A stretch of DNA of 64,000 bases, from NCBI GenBank assembly GCA_963971405.1, contig OZ020492.1, positions 8,680,001 to 8,744,000 of the forward strand. Direction: 5' to 3'. This DNA is from Psococerastis gibbosa (Eukaryota > Arthropoda > Insecta > Psocodea > Psocidae). The position numbers and the translations under genes are program-made. The notes beneath the pieces were generated by a model. The model had not been told where the DNA came from. It worked only from the letters and a program-made list of their open reading frames with translations, and did not search any database. Below are positions 11,435 through 24,000 of this stretch, piece by piece (position 1 is the first letter of the stretch; every line of letters starts with the position of its first letter).

Positions 11435-12099
11435 GAATAGTTCAGCCTCAGTACTATGCCTTTTAGTATTAACTTATTCCTTATGTAAACAAACCAATTT
11501 TGAATAGCACTTTCCATTGTAAAATTATATTTCATAGGCTACATTTTTAATCCCAGGTGAAGATTAAAAATAATCGCCATACTAGGCCCGTAGTTGGTAG
11601 AGAGCAGAGGCCAGAGGGAGCTGGCCTATGAAACGAAATTTCGAAGCTCGAAACTTGACCTAAAACATAAAAGGAAATTATAACCGAAATAGGGTATCAA
11701 GAAAAAACTGCTGGGACTCAAACCCTCGATCAATGCGAGCACGTAGCCAGGTTTTTCGTGAGGGGCGGAAATGAATGTTGGCTCGGTGGGAGCATGGGCG
11801 TAGATCTTAAATAAGGGTGCACCCCCCCCCCATTTTTGAATTTTTGTGACAGTGACATTTTTTATTTATTTTATGTACGAAGAATATAACTACAAACAAG
11901 GGGGGCCCAAAGGTTACTCTCGGGTGAAATAAAAAAAAAAAAAAATACACGAAATAGTGGGATTCTACGCATTTTGACAGCAAAAAACATATCAATAAAG
12001 CTGCACACTCTCCCCCGGGCGGAAAATGTTGAATAAATAGGCGCAAACTTCGAACATCCGTTGAATTGTTCAGTTCTCCGGGCCCCGGGCTAGTGACGA
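11435..12099. other. No gene; tRNA-like and hAT-like relics
   Basis: Near 11588-11660 a block GTAGTTGGTAGAGAGCAGAG resembles the tRNA head of SINE family B. Around 11806-12030 a C-run, ACGCATTTTGACAGC and CCCCCGGGCGGAAAAT resemble the 59423 and 8700-8770 sequences, a decayed hAT-type copy. Confidence 0.45.
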
Positions 12100-12335
12100 A
12101 TCAGTAGAATCCAGGAGGATAGGCTCTAGGCTCTGAAAATGTACTTCCAGTTGCTGCTGAGCCTCCGTGTTACAATCGTAGAGGTCCACGCAGTTCCACT
12201 GAAGATGTCGACTGCAGATGTTGACGAAACGTTTGGAAGGACGCTTTCAGAACAACCACGGCTTATCATTCCGGATTCTACTAATTTGTCACGTAACTCC
12301 GGCCGTGAAAACCTTTGTAATTATAGCCTGGGCTA
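12100..12335 (+). repeat. Interspersed repeat X with hammerhead-like core
   Basis: Shared with 21130-21290 (+), and on the other strand with about 23940-24035 and 52050-52205. Common blocks are GTTGCTGCTGAGCCTCCG, CCACTGAAGATG...GTTGACGAA and ACCACGGCTTATCAT. The 12199-12230 stretch CTGAAGA...GAAAC has the spacing of a hammerhead core; this is only a candidate. Confidence 0.55.
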
Positions 12336-12702
12336 GTGTTAGGCTAAGTCTGGGCCTGCGGAAAAGATGACAAATATTGTGACCAGATTAGCTTCAATGC
12401 GGGTACTCACTAGCGCTCATTGCGGCCAAAAAGTGCATCTCATGACAATAACTGTATCGTCATACACACTGCTTACCTTGCTCCTCTTCCTATTTTTATT
12501 TCAGACCGCCAACTCCACGCGCTATCAGCCCACAACGTCACCATTCCGTCTTAAACTCGCTGACTCATACAACCACGCATAAACCTTTTTCAAAACGTCA
12601 ACATCATAACAGTTGGATATTATTGCGTTACTCTTACTCTAGTATCAGTATCAGGTCAGATTACGGTACTGATACGGACTCTCGATTTCCCCCGGAAGGT
12701 TA

Positions 12703-12890
12703 TAAATAAATAAATATTGACTTTTTGTTCAATTACTAAGCCAACCTAGCGGAGTTAGGGCTATAAAACCCTCTCTTACACTCAACTAGAAAGGTCTGGG
12801 ACCGCCTGTTTTACATACACTCCGAAGCATGGCCAGAAAATGTAGAAAGTGTGGGACTCGAACAAACAACCTTTCGGTTGAAAGTCGGAG
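12703..12890 (-). mobile_element. SINE family A copy
   Basis: Minus strand: AAAGTCGGAG side then GTTCGAGTCCCACACTTT, TTTTCTGGCCATGCTTCGGA, GTGTAAGAGAGGGTTTTATA, CTCCGCTAGGTTGGCTTAGT, and a (TTTA) tail. tRNA-derived head with a B box. Confidence 0.8.
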
Positions 12891-14705
12891 GCCAGGCTGG
12901 CTTAGTAATAGAGGAAAAAGACATTATTTATTTATTTATAGTAGAAGGCTTCATGGTAAATTTGGTGGGAAAAAAAAATCATATCTCGTGATATGTTTTT
13001 CATAAGAACAATGGGACACCCGAAGAGAAAGTTTCCTTAAATTAAATATATAGGTGATTTGCCAGGCAATTTCGAACATAAATGAGATACACTAAAGTAA
13101 AAGAAATGTTCCTCTGCATTCCAAATAATTATGCAAATTACTAATCAAGTTCACTAATATTCACTGCGAAAATTGTTGTTGTTTTTTCATTAAAGGCGAT
13201 TTTATTATTATTGTTATTATTATTATTTATTGTGGCCGATCAGGGTTAGTTACGACTACATGACGTATATCAAAATGTAGAGGAAAAATTCTTCAATTCT
13301 TAATGACATATCTCATTTATAGCTATTTTTGAGACTCTCATTTTTCACACCCGTTAGGTTATCCTCTGTGAATGTTGCTTAACTCGGTTTTTATATCCTG
13401 GTAAGTCCAGTGTGCAAAGAACTGAAACAGAAGGTCTAGGAAGGTTTTTGGTACCGGTAGAAAAGCCACCCTTATAATATTATGTTACTCAAAAAATAAA
13501 AATGTAAGCAGATAATAATGTAATGGGGGGGGGGGTCAGGGGGTCTGGACCCCCCCCCCCAAAAAAAAAAATGAACTTAACAGATAATATGGGTTTACAG
13601 TGGGAATTAAAAATAATGATGTTTTTTAATGTTATAATTCACTGAATCATGCCATATTTGATCAAAGTCTTTTGAGTAAATTGACCGCAAATCGAAATAC
13701 AGACAGCCAGGAATTTCGTAAAAACCACTTTATTTGGTCAATTTGGTCTACCGACATAAATGTCTTGTGGAAGATATTCTATACTAATTCAATGCAGTGT
13801 ATGCCAAGCAATATCTTACTATAATAGAATTGAAAATTAAAAAAAGCTGTACTAACCTGGCGCTATAAAAGTTTTCTAGCAGAAGACCCGAGGCGACCGA
13901 CGCCCCCACTAAAACTCAAGCACATGGTCTGTTGAAGAGGCCAAAAGTTAGCGAGCGAACACCATACAAGGTCTCCATCCATGGGGACTACTCGGGCTTC
14001 CTAATATGGTAGAGAAACAGTCGCCTCCAAGTAGGCCAATGGAACAATCTTCATAGCATTCACTTCGCTCGCGAATACTTTATGCCAGTGCAGTGGTCGG
14101 CTCGCGAGCCAAATTTGGCGCTTTGGGCTCTCGGTATTGGCACTTCGGCAAAACTATAATTTTGGTCATTTTGTAAATAAAAAGAGCTGCAATGTCTAAG
14201 ACTTCAATTTTTTTGGTTAGTATTCCACTTATCTCTCATAGTTGGCTTATGGCCCCCTGAGGGATATAAAGGCTCCTGCCTATCTAATTAATTTAATTTC
14301 AATGGATTTCTATTGCTCTATTCTTTACCACAAGCCACAACTCGTAAACATACTGCGCAAACTCAATTCATAGTGAGAATCGTTCTACAATCGTTGGCAC
14401 GTTTGGAAAGATCTCGGCCTCAATTGTACAAAAAGGTTGCTGACTACAGCTCCATGCTGTGCTTATAGGTACTCGTATACTACCTTCTGATCAATGTAGC
14501 AGACCAACACTCACAATAATTTGTTTCCAATTAAAGGGTACATTCGAGTTCAGGACGATAAAGTGTCTGGTAGGTGACTGTCAAATACGCAGTAGCGGTT
14601 ACCAAGTAGCAAAAAGAATGGTCATCACAAATTGTTTGCTCGTCAATAATTATTCGACATTCACCCATTGTAAAGAGACACTCATCCGTTTTTTTTTTTT
14701 TTAAG
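12891..14705. other. No gene seen; G/C foldback near 13527
   Basis: Contains TTATTATTG microsatellites (about 13200) and a 45-base G-run/C-run palindrome at 13527-13571 (G-run, GTCAGGGGGTCTGGAC, C-run). No coding sequence recognised. Confidence 0.4.
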
Positions 14706-15585
14706 AACCTTGTTTACTCGGACATTCTTTCCAATTTATCAATTAGTAGATAGAGAAAATAAGTAATTTCATGGTAAATCATTGTCCTATGGTTAAATTT
14801 CGGATATCTCGGGGGGGGGGGGGGGAGGGGGTTGTCCATCTGACGTCACTGGAGGTGAGGTAAATTCTAGATAGGTCAGACCAACACATTACCACACAGT
14901 AATAATGGCAGGGCACGCAATGCATTTAATGCATTTGGCCGAGAATTTTCAATAATTTTTTCAAAATGTTTTTTGTCCAAAACCAAATAGTTTTTTGGGA
15001 AAGCAACCTGACCGGTTTCGTTACTCAATTTAACACCTAAAACGTGCCTGAAGGTAGAAATCATCGATAGAAAGGTTTCACAGAAAAATTATTTATTAGT
15101 CATTTTTCATTTTTTATTTTTATTTTTTACCCCCCGAAGCAAACTATCAAGGGACATGTGAACCCCAGCATTTTATTAACATTAAATAACGACTACAATA
15201 TATGTGAATTTAAAAGAAATAGGTAGAGCCGTTTTTGAGAAATAATTTTTTTTATGAGTTTTTTGGAGTTTTTTGAGAATAAAACCCCCCAAATCAAGTT
15301 AGCTCAATATTAAAAAAAAAAATAGTCCTGAGGTATGAATTTTGTGAACCTACATGCAAAGTTTCATCGAAATCGACCGAGTAGTTTGCCCGGAAATCGA
15401 TGAACAGACAGACCGACAGACAGACCGACAGACAGAGCGATAGACAGACAGACAGACAAACAGAAAGACCTTTCGTAAAAATTGGGTTCCTGGGACCTCA
15501 AACCGTGATAATCCGTTGAAATCTCTGAATCGAATATTTCGACCATCACAAAGCTTTCCTTATACTACGTATAAATTTTAAAGCA
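14706..15585 (-). mobile_element. TIR element (~860 bp), minus-strand copy
   Basis: Same family as 17902-18766 and 54475-55345, opposite orientation: CTTTCCAATTTATCAATTAG at one end and TATACTACGTATAAATTTTA at the other. Contains a GACA/GACC tract (15406-15470). No transposase reading frame; probably non-autonomous. Confidence 0.75.
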
Positions 15586-15639
15586 ATAAAAGGAAAAAAT
15601 CTATCGTATAAATGAGATTTTGGATTATGTCATAATCCG

Positions 15640-16176
15640 ACCCAAAACACTCCGTGTAAAATATACCAAGTTCCTTTGGCCCATCAAAGTTGTGATATCC
15701 AGATGGGCCAAGTTCCTTTTTTCTGTCTATGTATGTTGTGATATCAGGATGGGCCAAGTTCTTGTAATTTTTCTCTTTGAATATTTTCTCTAAAAAATTA
15801 ATTTAAATTTTTTTCTCAGAACTTGGGTGCTTCCATTGCAAAACTCTTCGTAGTTCCCTATCGTTTATTAGAGTAACGTAACGACACTGTGGCCTCAGTT
15901 GCAAATTTGCCATTTAGCCATATCTTATGCGTCATCATTGGCCAATTACAGCAAGTGTCAGTGTCAAGGTACATAAGCATGAAGAAGCACCAAGTTCTAA
16001 AAAAAATTTAAATTAATTTTCTAGAGAAAATATTCAAAGAGAAAAATTACAAGAAGCCCATCCTGATATCGCAACATACATAGGCAGAAAAAAGGACCTT
16101 GGCCCATCTGGATATCACAACTTTGATGGGCCAAAGGAACTTGGTATTTTTTACACACGAAGTGTTTTGGGTTGGA
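15640..16176. mobile_element. Long palindromic foldback element
   Basis: The left arm (about 15640-15830) and right arm (about 15985-16176) are inverted copies: ACCCAAAACACTCCGTGT, ACCAAGTTCCTTTGGCCCAT and the AAAATTTAAATTAATTTT block recur in reverse. Each arm also contains two direct copies of GATGGGCCAAGTTC. The ~140-base centre is unique. No coding; likely a foldback DNA transposon. Confidence 0.75.
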
Positions 16177-16816
16177 TGTCATATCTTTTTGTACAAATAA
16201 CAAATAACTTGACATGTATGCATGGAGTGTTAAAAAAATTGAAAGACAGAGGAAGAATTAGTCATCTTTTCACCATACATGGCTGTACTATGTATGGTGA
16301 AAAATGCTGGAACCGGAACAGCCATGATGGAAGATCGAGAATAAATTTGAAAAGTGAAGATTCGAGAATTTTCGGGAAGAGTCTAGCTCGCACCAGAGTA
16401 ACTATAAGACTGACAAGTTATAGAAAGCCCATATGAAAGAAAGAACAATATACAACATGCGAACCACTATATAGATATACCTACCTACCTACGTAGGAAT
16501 TAAGCACATCTAGAAGCTAGCTTTCGTTAAGTGACTACGTTAAGTTACGTCATCAATTTTCTGAATAAAGTGGAAAAAATGGGAAATGGCAAGAATGAAC
16601 CCAATCCCAAATTTCAGTTGTCCTGCGCACGTGGATGGGATGAGCGTGTCATATGTATGCTCGGCCGTAAGCTAAGTACTTAAAATTCATTACGTGATTG
16701 CAAAGTTATCATAAAAATTTTTCGGGTTTTTTGATTTATTCTGGGGGTTTGATGGTAAGAAGAGACTAATTCCTGAGTTTCACATCTCCAGCACATCTGG
16801 AAGTGGCCTATAATTT

Positions 16817-16842
16817 GTGTCAGTGAGTGAGTGAGTGAGTGA
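16817..16842. repeat. (GTGA)n microsatellite
   Basis: Five to six consecutive GTGA units. Confidence 0.85.
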
Positions 16843-17024
16843 GTCCACGCGAAAAGCGTGGTTTTGGGGTATTTGGATTTCAGCAACCAATCATGCTAGA
16901 GTGCTAAATTTTTAAATTGGGGTTCTTTACTGTATTTAAAGCCTGAATGCAAAATTAGAGGTCAATCGGACAACTGGGTGAGCTACAGTGATGGTTGGAA
17001 AGTGGCTAAAATGCCGTAAACTCG

Positions 17025-17250
17025 CCGTGGAGATATACTTGCTGGGCAGCTCATCGGGGCTGTATGGAACTTGGTCGCGCGCTGCCGCGCGCGTTGATGT
17101 CCGGTGCGACTGTGGTGCTGTTCAGGAAACCGTATACCTTCTGGTCTGTCTGTCCACTACTGCCATCTGGTCCCTTCACGATTAACGACCTGCATGAAGC
17201 AAACGATAAAGGCACCCAAGCGGCTCAATTCTGGACAACCCATTAAGTTT
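17025..17250 (+). pseudogene. LINE-like reverse-transcriptase tail relic
   Basis: One frame gives VRCDCGAVQETVYLLV, and a second frame continues CPLLPSGPFTINDLHEANDK and GTQAAQFW. C-x-CG-x-x-QET followed by HC/CP resembles the C-terminal Cys-rich tail of R1/Jockey-type LINE proteins, here with a frameshift. The match is short, so the call is tentative. Confidence 0.4.
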
Positions 17251-17901
17251 GTGCCTCCCTGGACAGACAGTAAGACACAAGTAACATGTCATAAGGTAGA
17301 TGAAATTTTCCTCTACGTTTTGATGTACAGTAACTTAAGTGGCCGTCACTACCACTAATTGTTGGCTACACCTTCGACCTGGCAACCTCCACCAATTGCC
17401 TGAGCACATGTAGAGGTCACTCTCACTTGACCAAGACTCTGTTTGGAGTGGAATTTAATGTTCAGCTAAAATGCCCGGCAGCCGCGTTTTCCCTTACCAA
17501 TGAAGGCAGTACCGTTCGTTCGTTCGTCGAAGGCATGGCCTTATTTCCATATATAACCAGGGGACTCAGTTGACTAACAAAAAAAAACATTATGAGAAAA
17601 GGTGTGTTTTTTATTTTATAAAATGTAGGCAGTAAAACAATCCGTAATTTAAGACAAGGCACACTTCAACATTTTAATTAGTGCATTATGAACGCGTGTT
17701 ATCAGTCCTGGCGTTTGCCAGGGACACTTGAGTGCACATGTCCATAAAATCAGATTTTACAGTACGGCTGAAAAACGTTTTTTTCTTGTCCTGCAAGCGA
17801 TACTGTTCTCCAGTTGCTATCAGGGCATTGGTTATGCTATAAGAAGATAATTCAAACTGGTCCGTAAGATCATACTTCAAGGAGATCACTGAAATATTAA
17901 T

Positions 17902-18766
17902 TGCTTTCCAATTTATACGTAGTATAAGGAAAGCTTTGTGATGGTCGAAATTTTCGATTCCGAGATTTCAACGGATTTACACGTTTTGAGGTCCCAGGAA
18001 CCAAAAAAGTGGTTTTTACGAAATGTCTGTCGCTCTGTCTGTATATCTGTCTGTATGTCTGTCTGTCTGTCTTTGCGTCGATTTCCGGGCAAACTACTCG
18101 GTCGATTTTGATGAAATTTGGCATGTAGGTTTACAAAAATCATACCTCGAGATTTTATTTAGGGCTAACTCAATTTGGGGGGGTTTTATTCTCAAAAATG
18201 TCCAAAAAAATCGTCTAAAAAAATTAATTCTCAAAAACGGCTCCAACGATTTCTTTTAAATTCACATATATTGTAGTCGTTATTAATGTTAACAAAATGC
18301 ATAGGGTCGCTTGCCCCTTGATAGGTTGCTTCTGGGGGTAAAAAAATAAAAATAGCTCAATTTTCATGAAAAATGACTACAAAATCATTTATCTGCTAAA
18401 CCTTTCGATCGGTGATTTCTACCTTCAGGAATGTTTTAGGTGTTAAATTTAGTAACGAAGCCGGACAGGTTGCTTTCGCAAAAAACTTTCTGGTTTTGTG
18501 GAATTTTTTTTTTTTTTTTTTTAATGATGAAAATTTAGGGTCAAATGCATTGCGTGCCCTGCCATTATTACTGTGTGGTATTGTGTTGGTCTGACCTTTC
18601 TAGAATTTATCTCACCTCCAGTGACGTCAGGTAGACAACCCCCCCCCCCCCAGATATCGAAAATTTAGCCATAGGAAAATTATTTACCACGAAATTACTA
18701 ATTTTCTCTAACTACTAATTGATAAATTGGAAAGCATGTTCGAGTAAACTCGGACCGGTTCTTTTA
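17902..18766 (+). mobile_element. TIR element (~860 bp), plus-strand copy
   Basis: Begins GCTTTCCAATTTATACGTAG and ends near ATAAATTGGAAAGC, a 14-bp perfect inverted repeat, followed by ATGTTCGAGTAAACTCGG shared by all copies. Contains TGTC repeats (18023-18072) and a C-run (18640-18652). No protein encoded. Confidence 0.8.
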
Positions 18767-19899
18767 CATATTGACATGTGCTACTGTGCTGTTGACGAAC
18801 AAAACTTAGGCAAATTTTCATACGTTTTCTTGTGTCAGTCGGCATGCTTCTCAGCTTATTAGTAATTGGCAGTATTAAATACCTAGTATTTTTACTTCTT
18901 AAACATTAGGTTACGTTCCGCTTTACTGAAGTAAAAGTTTTAAGGCTTAAAAATTGTTTTATTCGCAAAAAACATTTAATTTAATTTAATTGTTGGAGGA
19001 CGCATTTGTACAGTGGGGTGGAAAACGTTGGACCCAAGTGGCATCAAATATTGTTTTTTTGTAGAGGGTTTTTTTCGACGCTTCTAGAGCCATCATTACC
19101 CTGTTCGACAGTCACAAATTGTTATCAATAATTTGAGGAACTGCGCTGGCCATTTTCAGTGAAATTTTCCCTCTAAAAACAGTTTAAAACCAGAATGAAT
19201 TGACACCGCATGAATCTTCTAAAAATGTAAACTTTGAAACATGGCGGCATCACGGGGTGCGTTGCGAGCAATCTTATTGGCTGCCATGGACATGTGCACC
19301 TTTGATCAGGATCACGCGGTGCAAGTGCTACTTCGTTTTGGAACCGTCAACTTTGCACTGCCCTAACATGGGACATGTGTCACTATGTGCGGTTTTTTTT
19401 AATCACTTCGTATCGTTAATTATTACGATCACCAATTATCAAAAAAAACATTTTGTGGACATGTGCACTTTTACTTGATACCTCCACACTTCTAAACATA
19501 ACTATTTGTAAAAGACACTAAAGATGTGATTTTCCCTTAAGACGCAACCAGAGGGTGTAAAAAATCTCACAGGAATTAAGTCTCAATCGTAGAGCCATAA
19601 ATCAAATCAAATCAAATCAAATCAAATGTATTTAATTCTATCTAAAAAATGAGGTCTCATAATACGTATAGGAAATGTTCCTCTACATTTTGTTCTGAAT
19701 TATGTGGCCATCCCTAACACCGATCACCCACGGTTATTTAACTTGATCTGTACAAAATCAGGTGGATACCTACTGAGGATGTCAGGTCGAGGGGTTCCAA
19801 AACTGTGACTAATTCAGCTAATAGTAGTAGTGTTCGTCGGGTTAATAACGACTTAGGCCTCATATTTGGGCCAATAGAGCGACCCCGACTTGACTGTCC
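18767..19899. other. No gene seen
   Basis: AT-rich; an (AAATC)n run at about 19604-19627. A 92-codon ORF at 19200-19478 shows no family resemblance. Confidence 0.4.
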
Positions 19900-20104
19900 T
19901 ACACCAGCCCATAGGACAGTGGACCTCCTGATTATAGTGGATTCCGAACCACTTGGGAAACACAGTGAAGTCACACGATTAGTTCGGAGGTGACCAGGAC
20001 AAGTCCTACCATGTTTCTCTACCGGCACTGCATGAGCACATGACCAAGTTATCTGCAGCTTTGAACCTGCTCTAGTCCACTGGATTCAACTTGGGATGGC
20101 GGCC
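19900..20104 (+). mobile_element. SINE-like repeat D, partial
   Basis: Shares GACCTCCTGATTATAGTGGA, AGTCACACGATTAGTTCGGA and GGATTCAACTTGGGATGGC with 46890-47225, 35020-35370 and 55690-55880. The sequence GGTCGAGGGGTTCCAAAACT occurs just before it (19785) and again after it (20105). Confidence 0.65.
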
Positions 20105-20141
20105 GGTCGAGGGGTTCCAAAACTGTGGCTAATTCAGCTAA

Positions 20142-20370
20142 GTCAGGACCTGCAGAGTAGTGGTACAGATTCCGACTTTCACCCGAAAGGTTGTAGGTTC
20201 GAGTCCCACGCTGGCTACATTTTCTGGCCATGCTTCAGAGGGCATGTAATATAAAGCAGGCGGTCCCGGGTCACCCTAGTTGAGTGTAAGAGAGGGCTTT
20301 ATATCCCGAACTCCACTAGGTTGGCTTAGTAATAGAACAACCAAAGGTCTAGATTTATTTATTTATTTAA
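20142..20370 (+). mobile_element. SINE family A copy
   Basis: GTCAGGACCTGCAGAGTAGT, GGTTCGAGTCCCACGCTGGC (B box), TTCTGGCCATGCTTCAGAGG and a (ATTT)n tail. Near full length. Confidence 0.85.
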
Positions 20371-20822
20371 TTGGTGTCAGTGACAGCCACACATAGTGTG
20401 GTTTATCAAAATGTAAGGGATAACTTCATCTACATTGGGACATGTCACATATATTATTAGGGCTCTATGACAGACATTTCCAAGTAAATCAATCTGGACC
20501 TGTGGGCCAACTATGGCGATTAGCATTACCTTATTCTCGGGGTTAAAAATGTAAACAAAGCAATTTTGAATAGCACTTTCCATTATAAAATTATCTTGTT
20601 TACATTTTTAATCCCAGGTGAAAATAATCGCCATTGTAGCATGCAAGCCATGCATGTACTGAAGGGTATTTGTATTGGAACTTTGCGGAACACGAATCAT
20701 CTTAAAAATTCAAACCCAATTTAAAACATTAAATTGAATCTACTTTTCAAAATAGTAGGTAGGCTATAATGCCTGTGAAAGTGAATAAAAATGTGAATTT
20801 CCAGGGAAAAACTAATAAGCAT

Positions 20823-20836
20823 TTTATTTATTTATT
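20823..20836 (-). terminator. FAIM polyadenylation signal
   Basis: On the minus strand this reads AATAAATAAATAAA, three overlapping canonical AATAAA hexamers, about 50 bases after the FAIM stop. The short A/T tandem could be coincidental, but position and sequence fit a normal cleavage signal. Confidence 0.7.
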
Positions 20837-20883
20837 TCTTAGGTGACTGCCGGCTGAATTTTCTAATAAAATTGGTTAATGTT

Positions 20884-21033
20884 TCACTCAGTATGTTTTG
20901 GTACAATTTGGTCATTAACGATTAAATGGTAAACTATGCCTTCCCTGCGATTACCACTGGTTGATGCTTTGATGCAAGCTGGCAGTTCTCCTAAAGAAAA
21001 ATGAGTCTCCGTGCCATCGTCTACAAATTCCGC
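20884..21033 (-). CDS. Faim: FAIM coding exon 3 with stop codon
   Basis: Encodes the last 49 residues, AEFVDDGTETHFSLGELPAC through LIVNDQIVPKHTE, then TGA (20884-20886). The acceptor TTTTTTATTGCAG precedes 21033. It is too short and lacks an ATG, so simple ORF scanning misses it; it was recognised by the FAIM C-terminal pattern (EFVDDGTETHF, IKA, REGI, LIV). Confidence 0.94.
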   Translation of the reverse strand, partial: AEFVDDGTETHFSLGELPACIKASTSGNRREGIVYHLIVNDQIVPKHTE

Positions 21034-24000
21034 CTGCAATAAAAAACAGAAAGTAACTAAAAGTACTAAAACTAAAAAACTAATCTTGATGAAGCAGTAG
21101 AATAAGGGATGATAGGTCGTACTGCTGCTGTTGTTGATGCCGCTGTTGCTGTTGAGCCTCCGAGATACAATAGTAGAACTCTACTGGGCCACTGAAGATG
21201 CCGACCGCTGATGTTGACGAAGCGTTTGGAAGTTTTCAGATCGACCACGGCCTATCATCCCGCGATTCTATTTTCAGTTGTCTACCAGCAGCCAACAGGT
21301 TTTATATTATAATCAGCTACAAGATGGGCCCAAACCCACAACACACTATATCCGGATGCTATACTAAACTGCACCATAGAAGCGGGGGGGGGGGGGGCGG
21401 CAAAGAAGCAGCAAACGGAGGCAAGTAAAGCCACGGTTGTTTGACGGCAGAAAAATATTTTGGTGCCTATACAGCCCTGCACACTGAAGATTGGGAAGGC
21501 GAAGACAAATAAGTTACGACTGGACTGGAGAAGCGTTGAGTTTGATTGTTAAGCTCGGATTGTAGTAGGCTGAATATATTTTCTTACTTACTTACTTACT
21601 AACTTACAGGGGCTGCAACGCCACGGTGTAAGGTACCTAAGGCACAAATTGTGGCCGCCACTTTTTCTTCTTCGTGGCCCCACAGGGAATTACAAAACGT
21701 AATCAAACATTGTTTCCCCTGAAGTTCTTCGTGGTTTCTGGAAATCGTACAGATATAGTCCATCAAATAAATATTGGTCAAACTGAAGTGTTTAGGGTTT
21801 TCGTTGCATAATATGGTGCTTGAACAATATTAAATAATTATATTAGTACAAGAATAATGAGTTAATTTAGCAACTATTTGTCGGTCTCACCCCCTCCCCC
21901 ACCTCTTTGAAATAGCAATTATATTTTATTCAGATATCATTTCCATGCCACTACACAATACAATACTATTGTATATATTGCATAGCTATGTTTTTGCAGG
22001 GTTGGCATAGATTTACTGCTTACATCATACCTTTGTATTATACTTTTTATGCCGTGGTTAAAGCGACCGTGCACTTTTATAAATTTTATTATTAGAATAC
22101 AATTGTTGGCAACAGCACAAATAAGCCATATTATGGCGGAGTCAATATAAGTTTTAGTGACTAATTGTTCTTAAATTACCGCAAACTACGCATATGAGAG
22201 ACATTTGTTATGGATCGTCAAGGAGATTGGGCCTAGAAGGTATTCGGTGGGGAAGTAGGGTCCTTCTATTTTATCGTCATGTGTGTTTGCCATTATAAGG
22301 AGAAGCCTATGCGTCATAGCGAGTGTCTCCCTTGCCCCGTCTTCTTACTTAACGATTTAAAGAACCTTATTACAAATTCCGTCAGTCACACGTTGAATCT
22401 TTTTTTCCTCAATAATACTGTAAATGGGATTTCGTAATGTAGGCATGGACGGATACAGGGGGGAGGGGGTAGCTGCAATTTAGTGAATCTATATTGTAAG
22501 TTAATTTATTACGCTCTGATTTAACTGATAATTAGAATATATATATTGTGTTACATATTTTGACCCAGAACTACCCTCCCCCCACCAAAAGGGCTGGATC
22601 CGTCCCTGAATGGAGGCCTGACTCCTTCTATTGTAATGCATTACCATTGTTTGCAGTTTTTCTCCGTTTGCAGAGACCTCTAGAGAATCCCGTTCCAAAA
22701 CCACCCTGTATTTTTCATCATTGAAATTAACAATCCAAGTCTTAAGAACTTTACTTTGGATTTCCTTGAAAGTCTTAAAGCTTTGCCCATTCACCGTCAA
22801 GGTATATGAATAAGAGAATCCGCCTACGGGAAATACCTGAAAAATATAAAATATATAATGTAAATATACATACTTACTTACTTTACTTTATCCAACGCCC
22901 ACTCTTGGCGTTACCGCCATCTGTTGCCGCCCCTGCCAGTATAAATAAATAAGGACTTTTTTTGTTCTATTACTAAGCCAACATAGCGGAGTTAGGGCTA
23001 TAAAGCCCGGGACCGCCTGCTTTACATGCCCTCCGAAGCATGGCCAGAAAATGTAGGACGTATAGGACTCGAACCAACAACCTTCCGGGTGAAAGTCAAA
23101 GTCCGTACCACTACTCTACATGTCCCGACAGTATAGTGAGGATGTGTCTTTGTTAGGGCTCTGGATTGACTGACACGTTAGAAGATGGGCAACAGCCATG
23201 CGTTCACAGAGTGGGCATTGGTCTGAAGCAACCAGGTCTAGGCGAAACAGGTGAAACAGACTCACTGAAATTAGATGATAGAGAAAAACTGGACTTGGCG
23301 GGATTCGAGCCCACGATCTACGCTTAACCGAGGCGTCGTCTTAATCACTCGACCACAAGCCCGCACAAGAACAGTTTAAGAATATCCTCTACTTATATGC
23401 TCATATTGACATGATTCGTAATGTTAGACAGGTTAGCACAGTTACACAACTATCTAACCGAACAAGTCTGTGAGCTTACGTTAGTGCCATAAAGGCAATG
23501 CTTTACACATTATACTGCAGTATTATATATAACACTGACTTTTTATATTAACTTTGGTTGAAGAGGCAACCTCCACGTTATAACTGAAATTAGATCGTGG
23601 GTTCGAATCCCGCCAAGTCTAGTTGTTCTCTATCCTCTTATGCCTCTTCAACCAAAGTTAATTTAAAAAGTCAGTGTTATATACTCCATATAATACTGCA
23701 GTATAATGTGTAAAAGAGACTCACCTATATGATATAAAAAATATTATAAAAAAAAATTGGTAAGCCTATAAGTAGAATAGATACATTGACGCTTGCAACA
23801 GTTCTTGTCGGGAATGTGAAACGCCGAGCTGCCACCTATTCAAGAAAACGCTATGTCCCCAGAAGACATATGTAGTACGGTATATGTAATGTTTAAACGA
23901 AACCCTCGTGTGTGGTGATAACTTTACTATTTTATGTAACTGCAAAGGCTTTCACAGCCGGAGTCGAATGAAGAACCAGTAGAATCCGGGCTGATGGGCC

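Noticed and set aside
19200-19478. 92-codon ORF
   Set aside because: No domain, no splice context and an A/T-rich end; probably chance.
23289-23364. Functional tRNA gene
   Set aside because: A and B boxes are present but the arms do not form a standard cloverleaf, and related decayed copies exist nearby, so it is a SINE head or relic.
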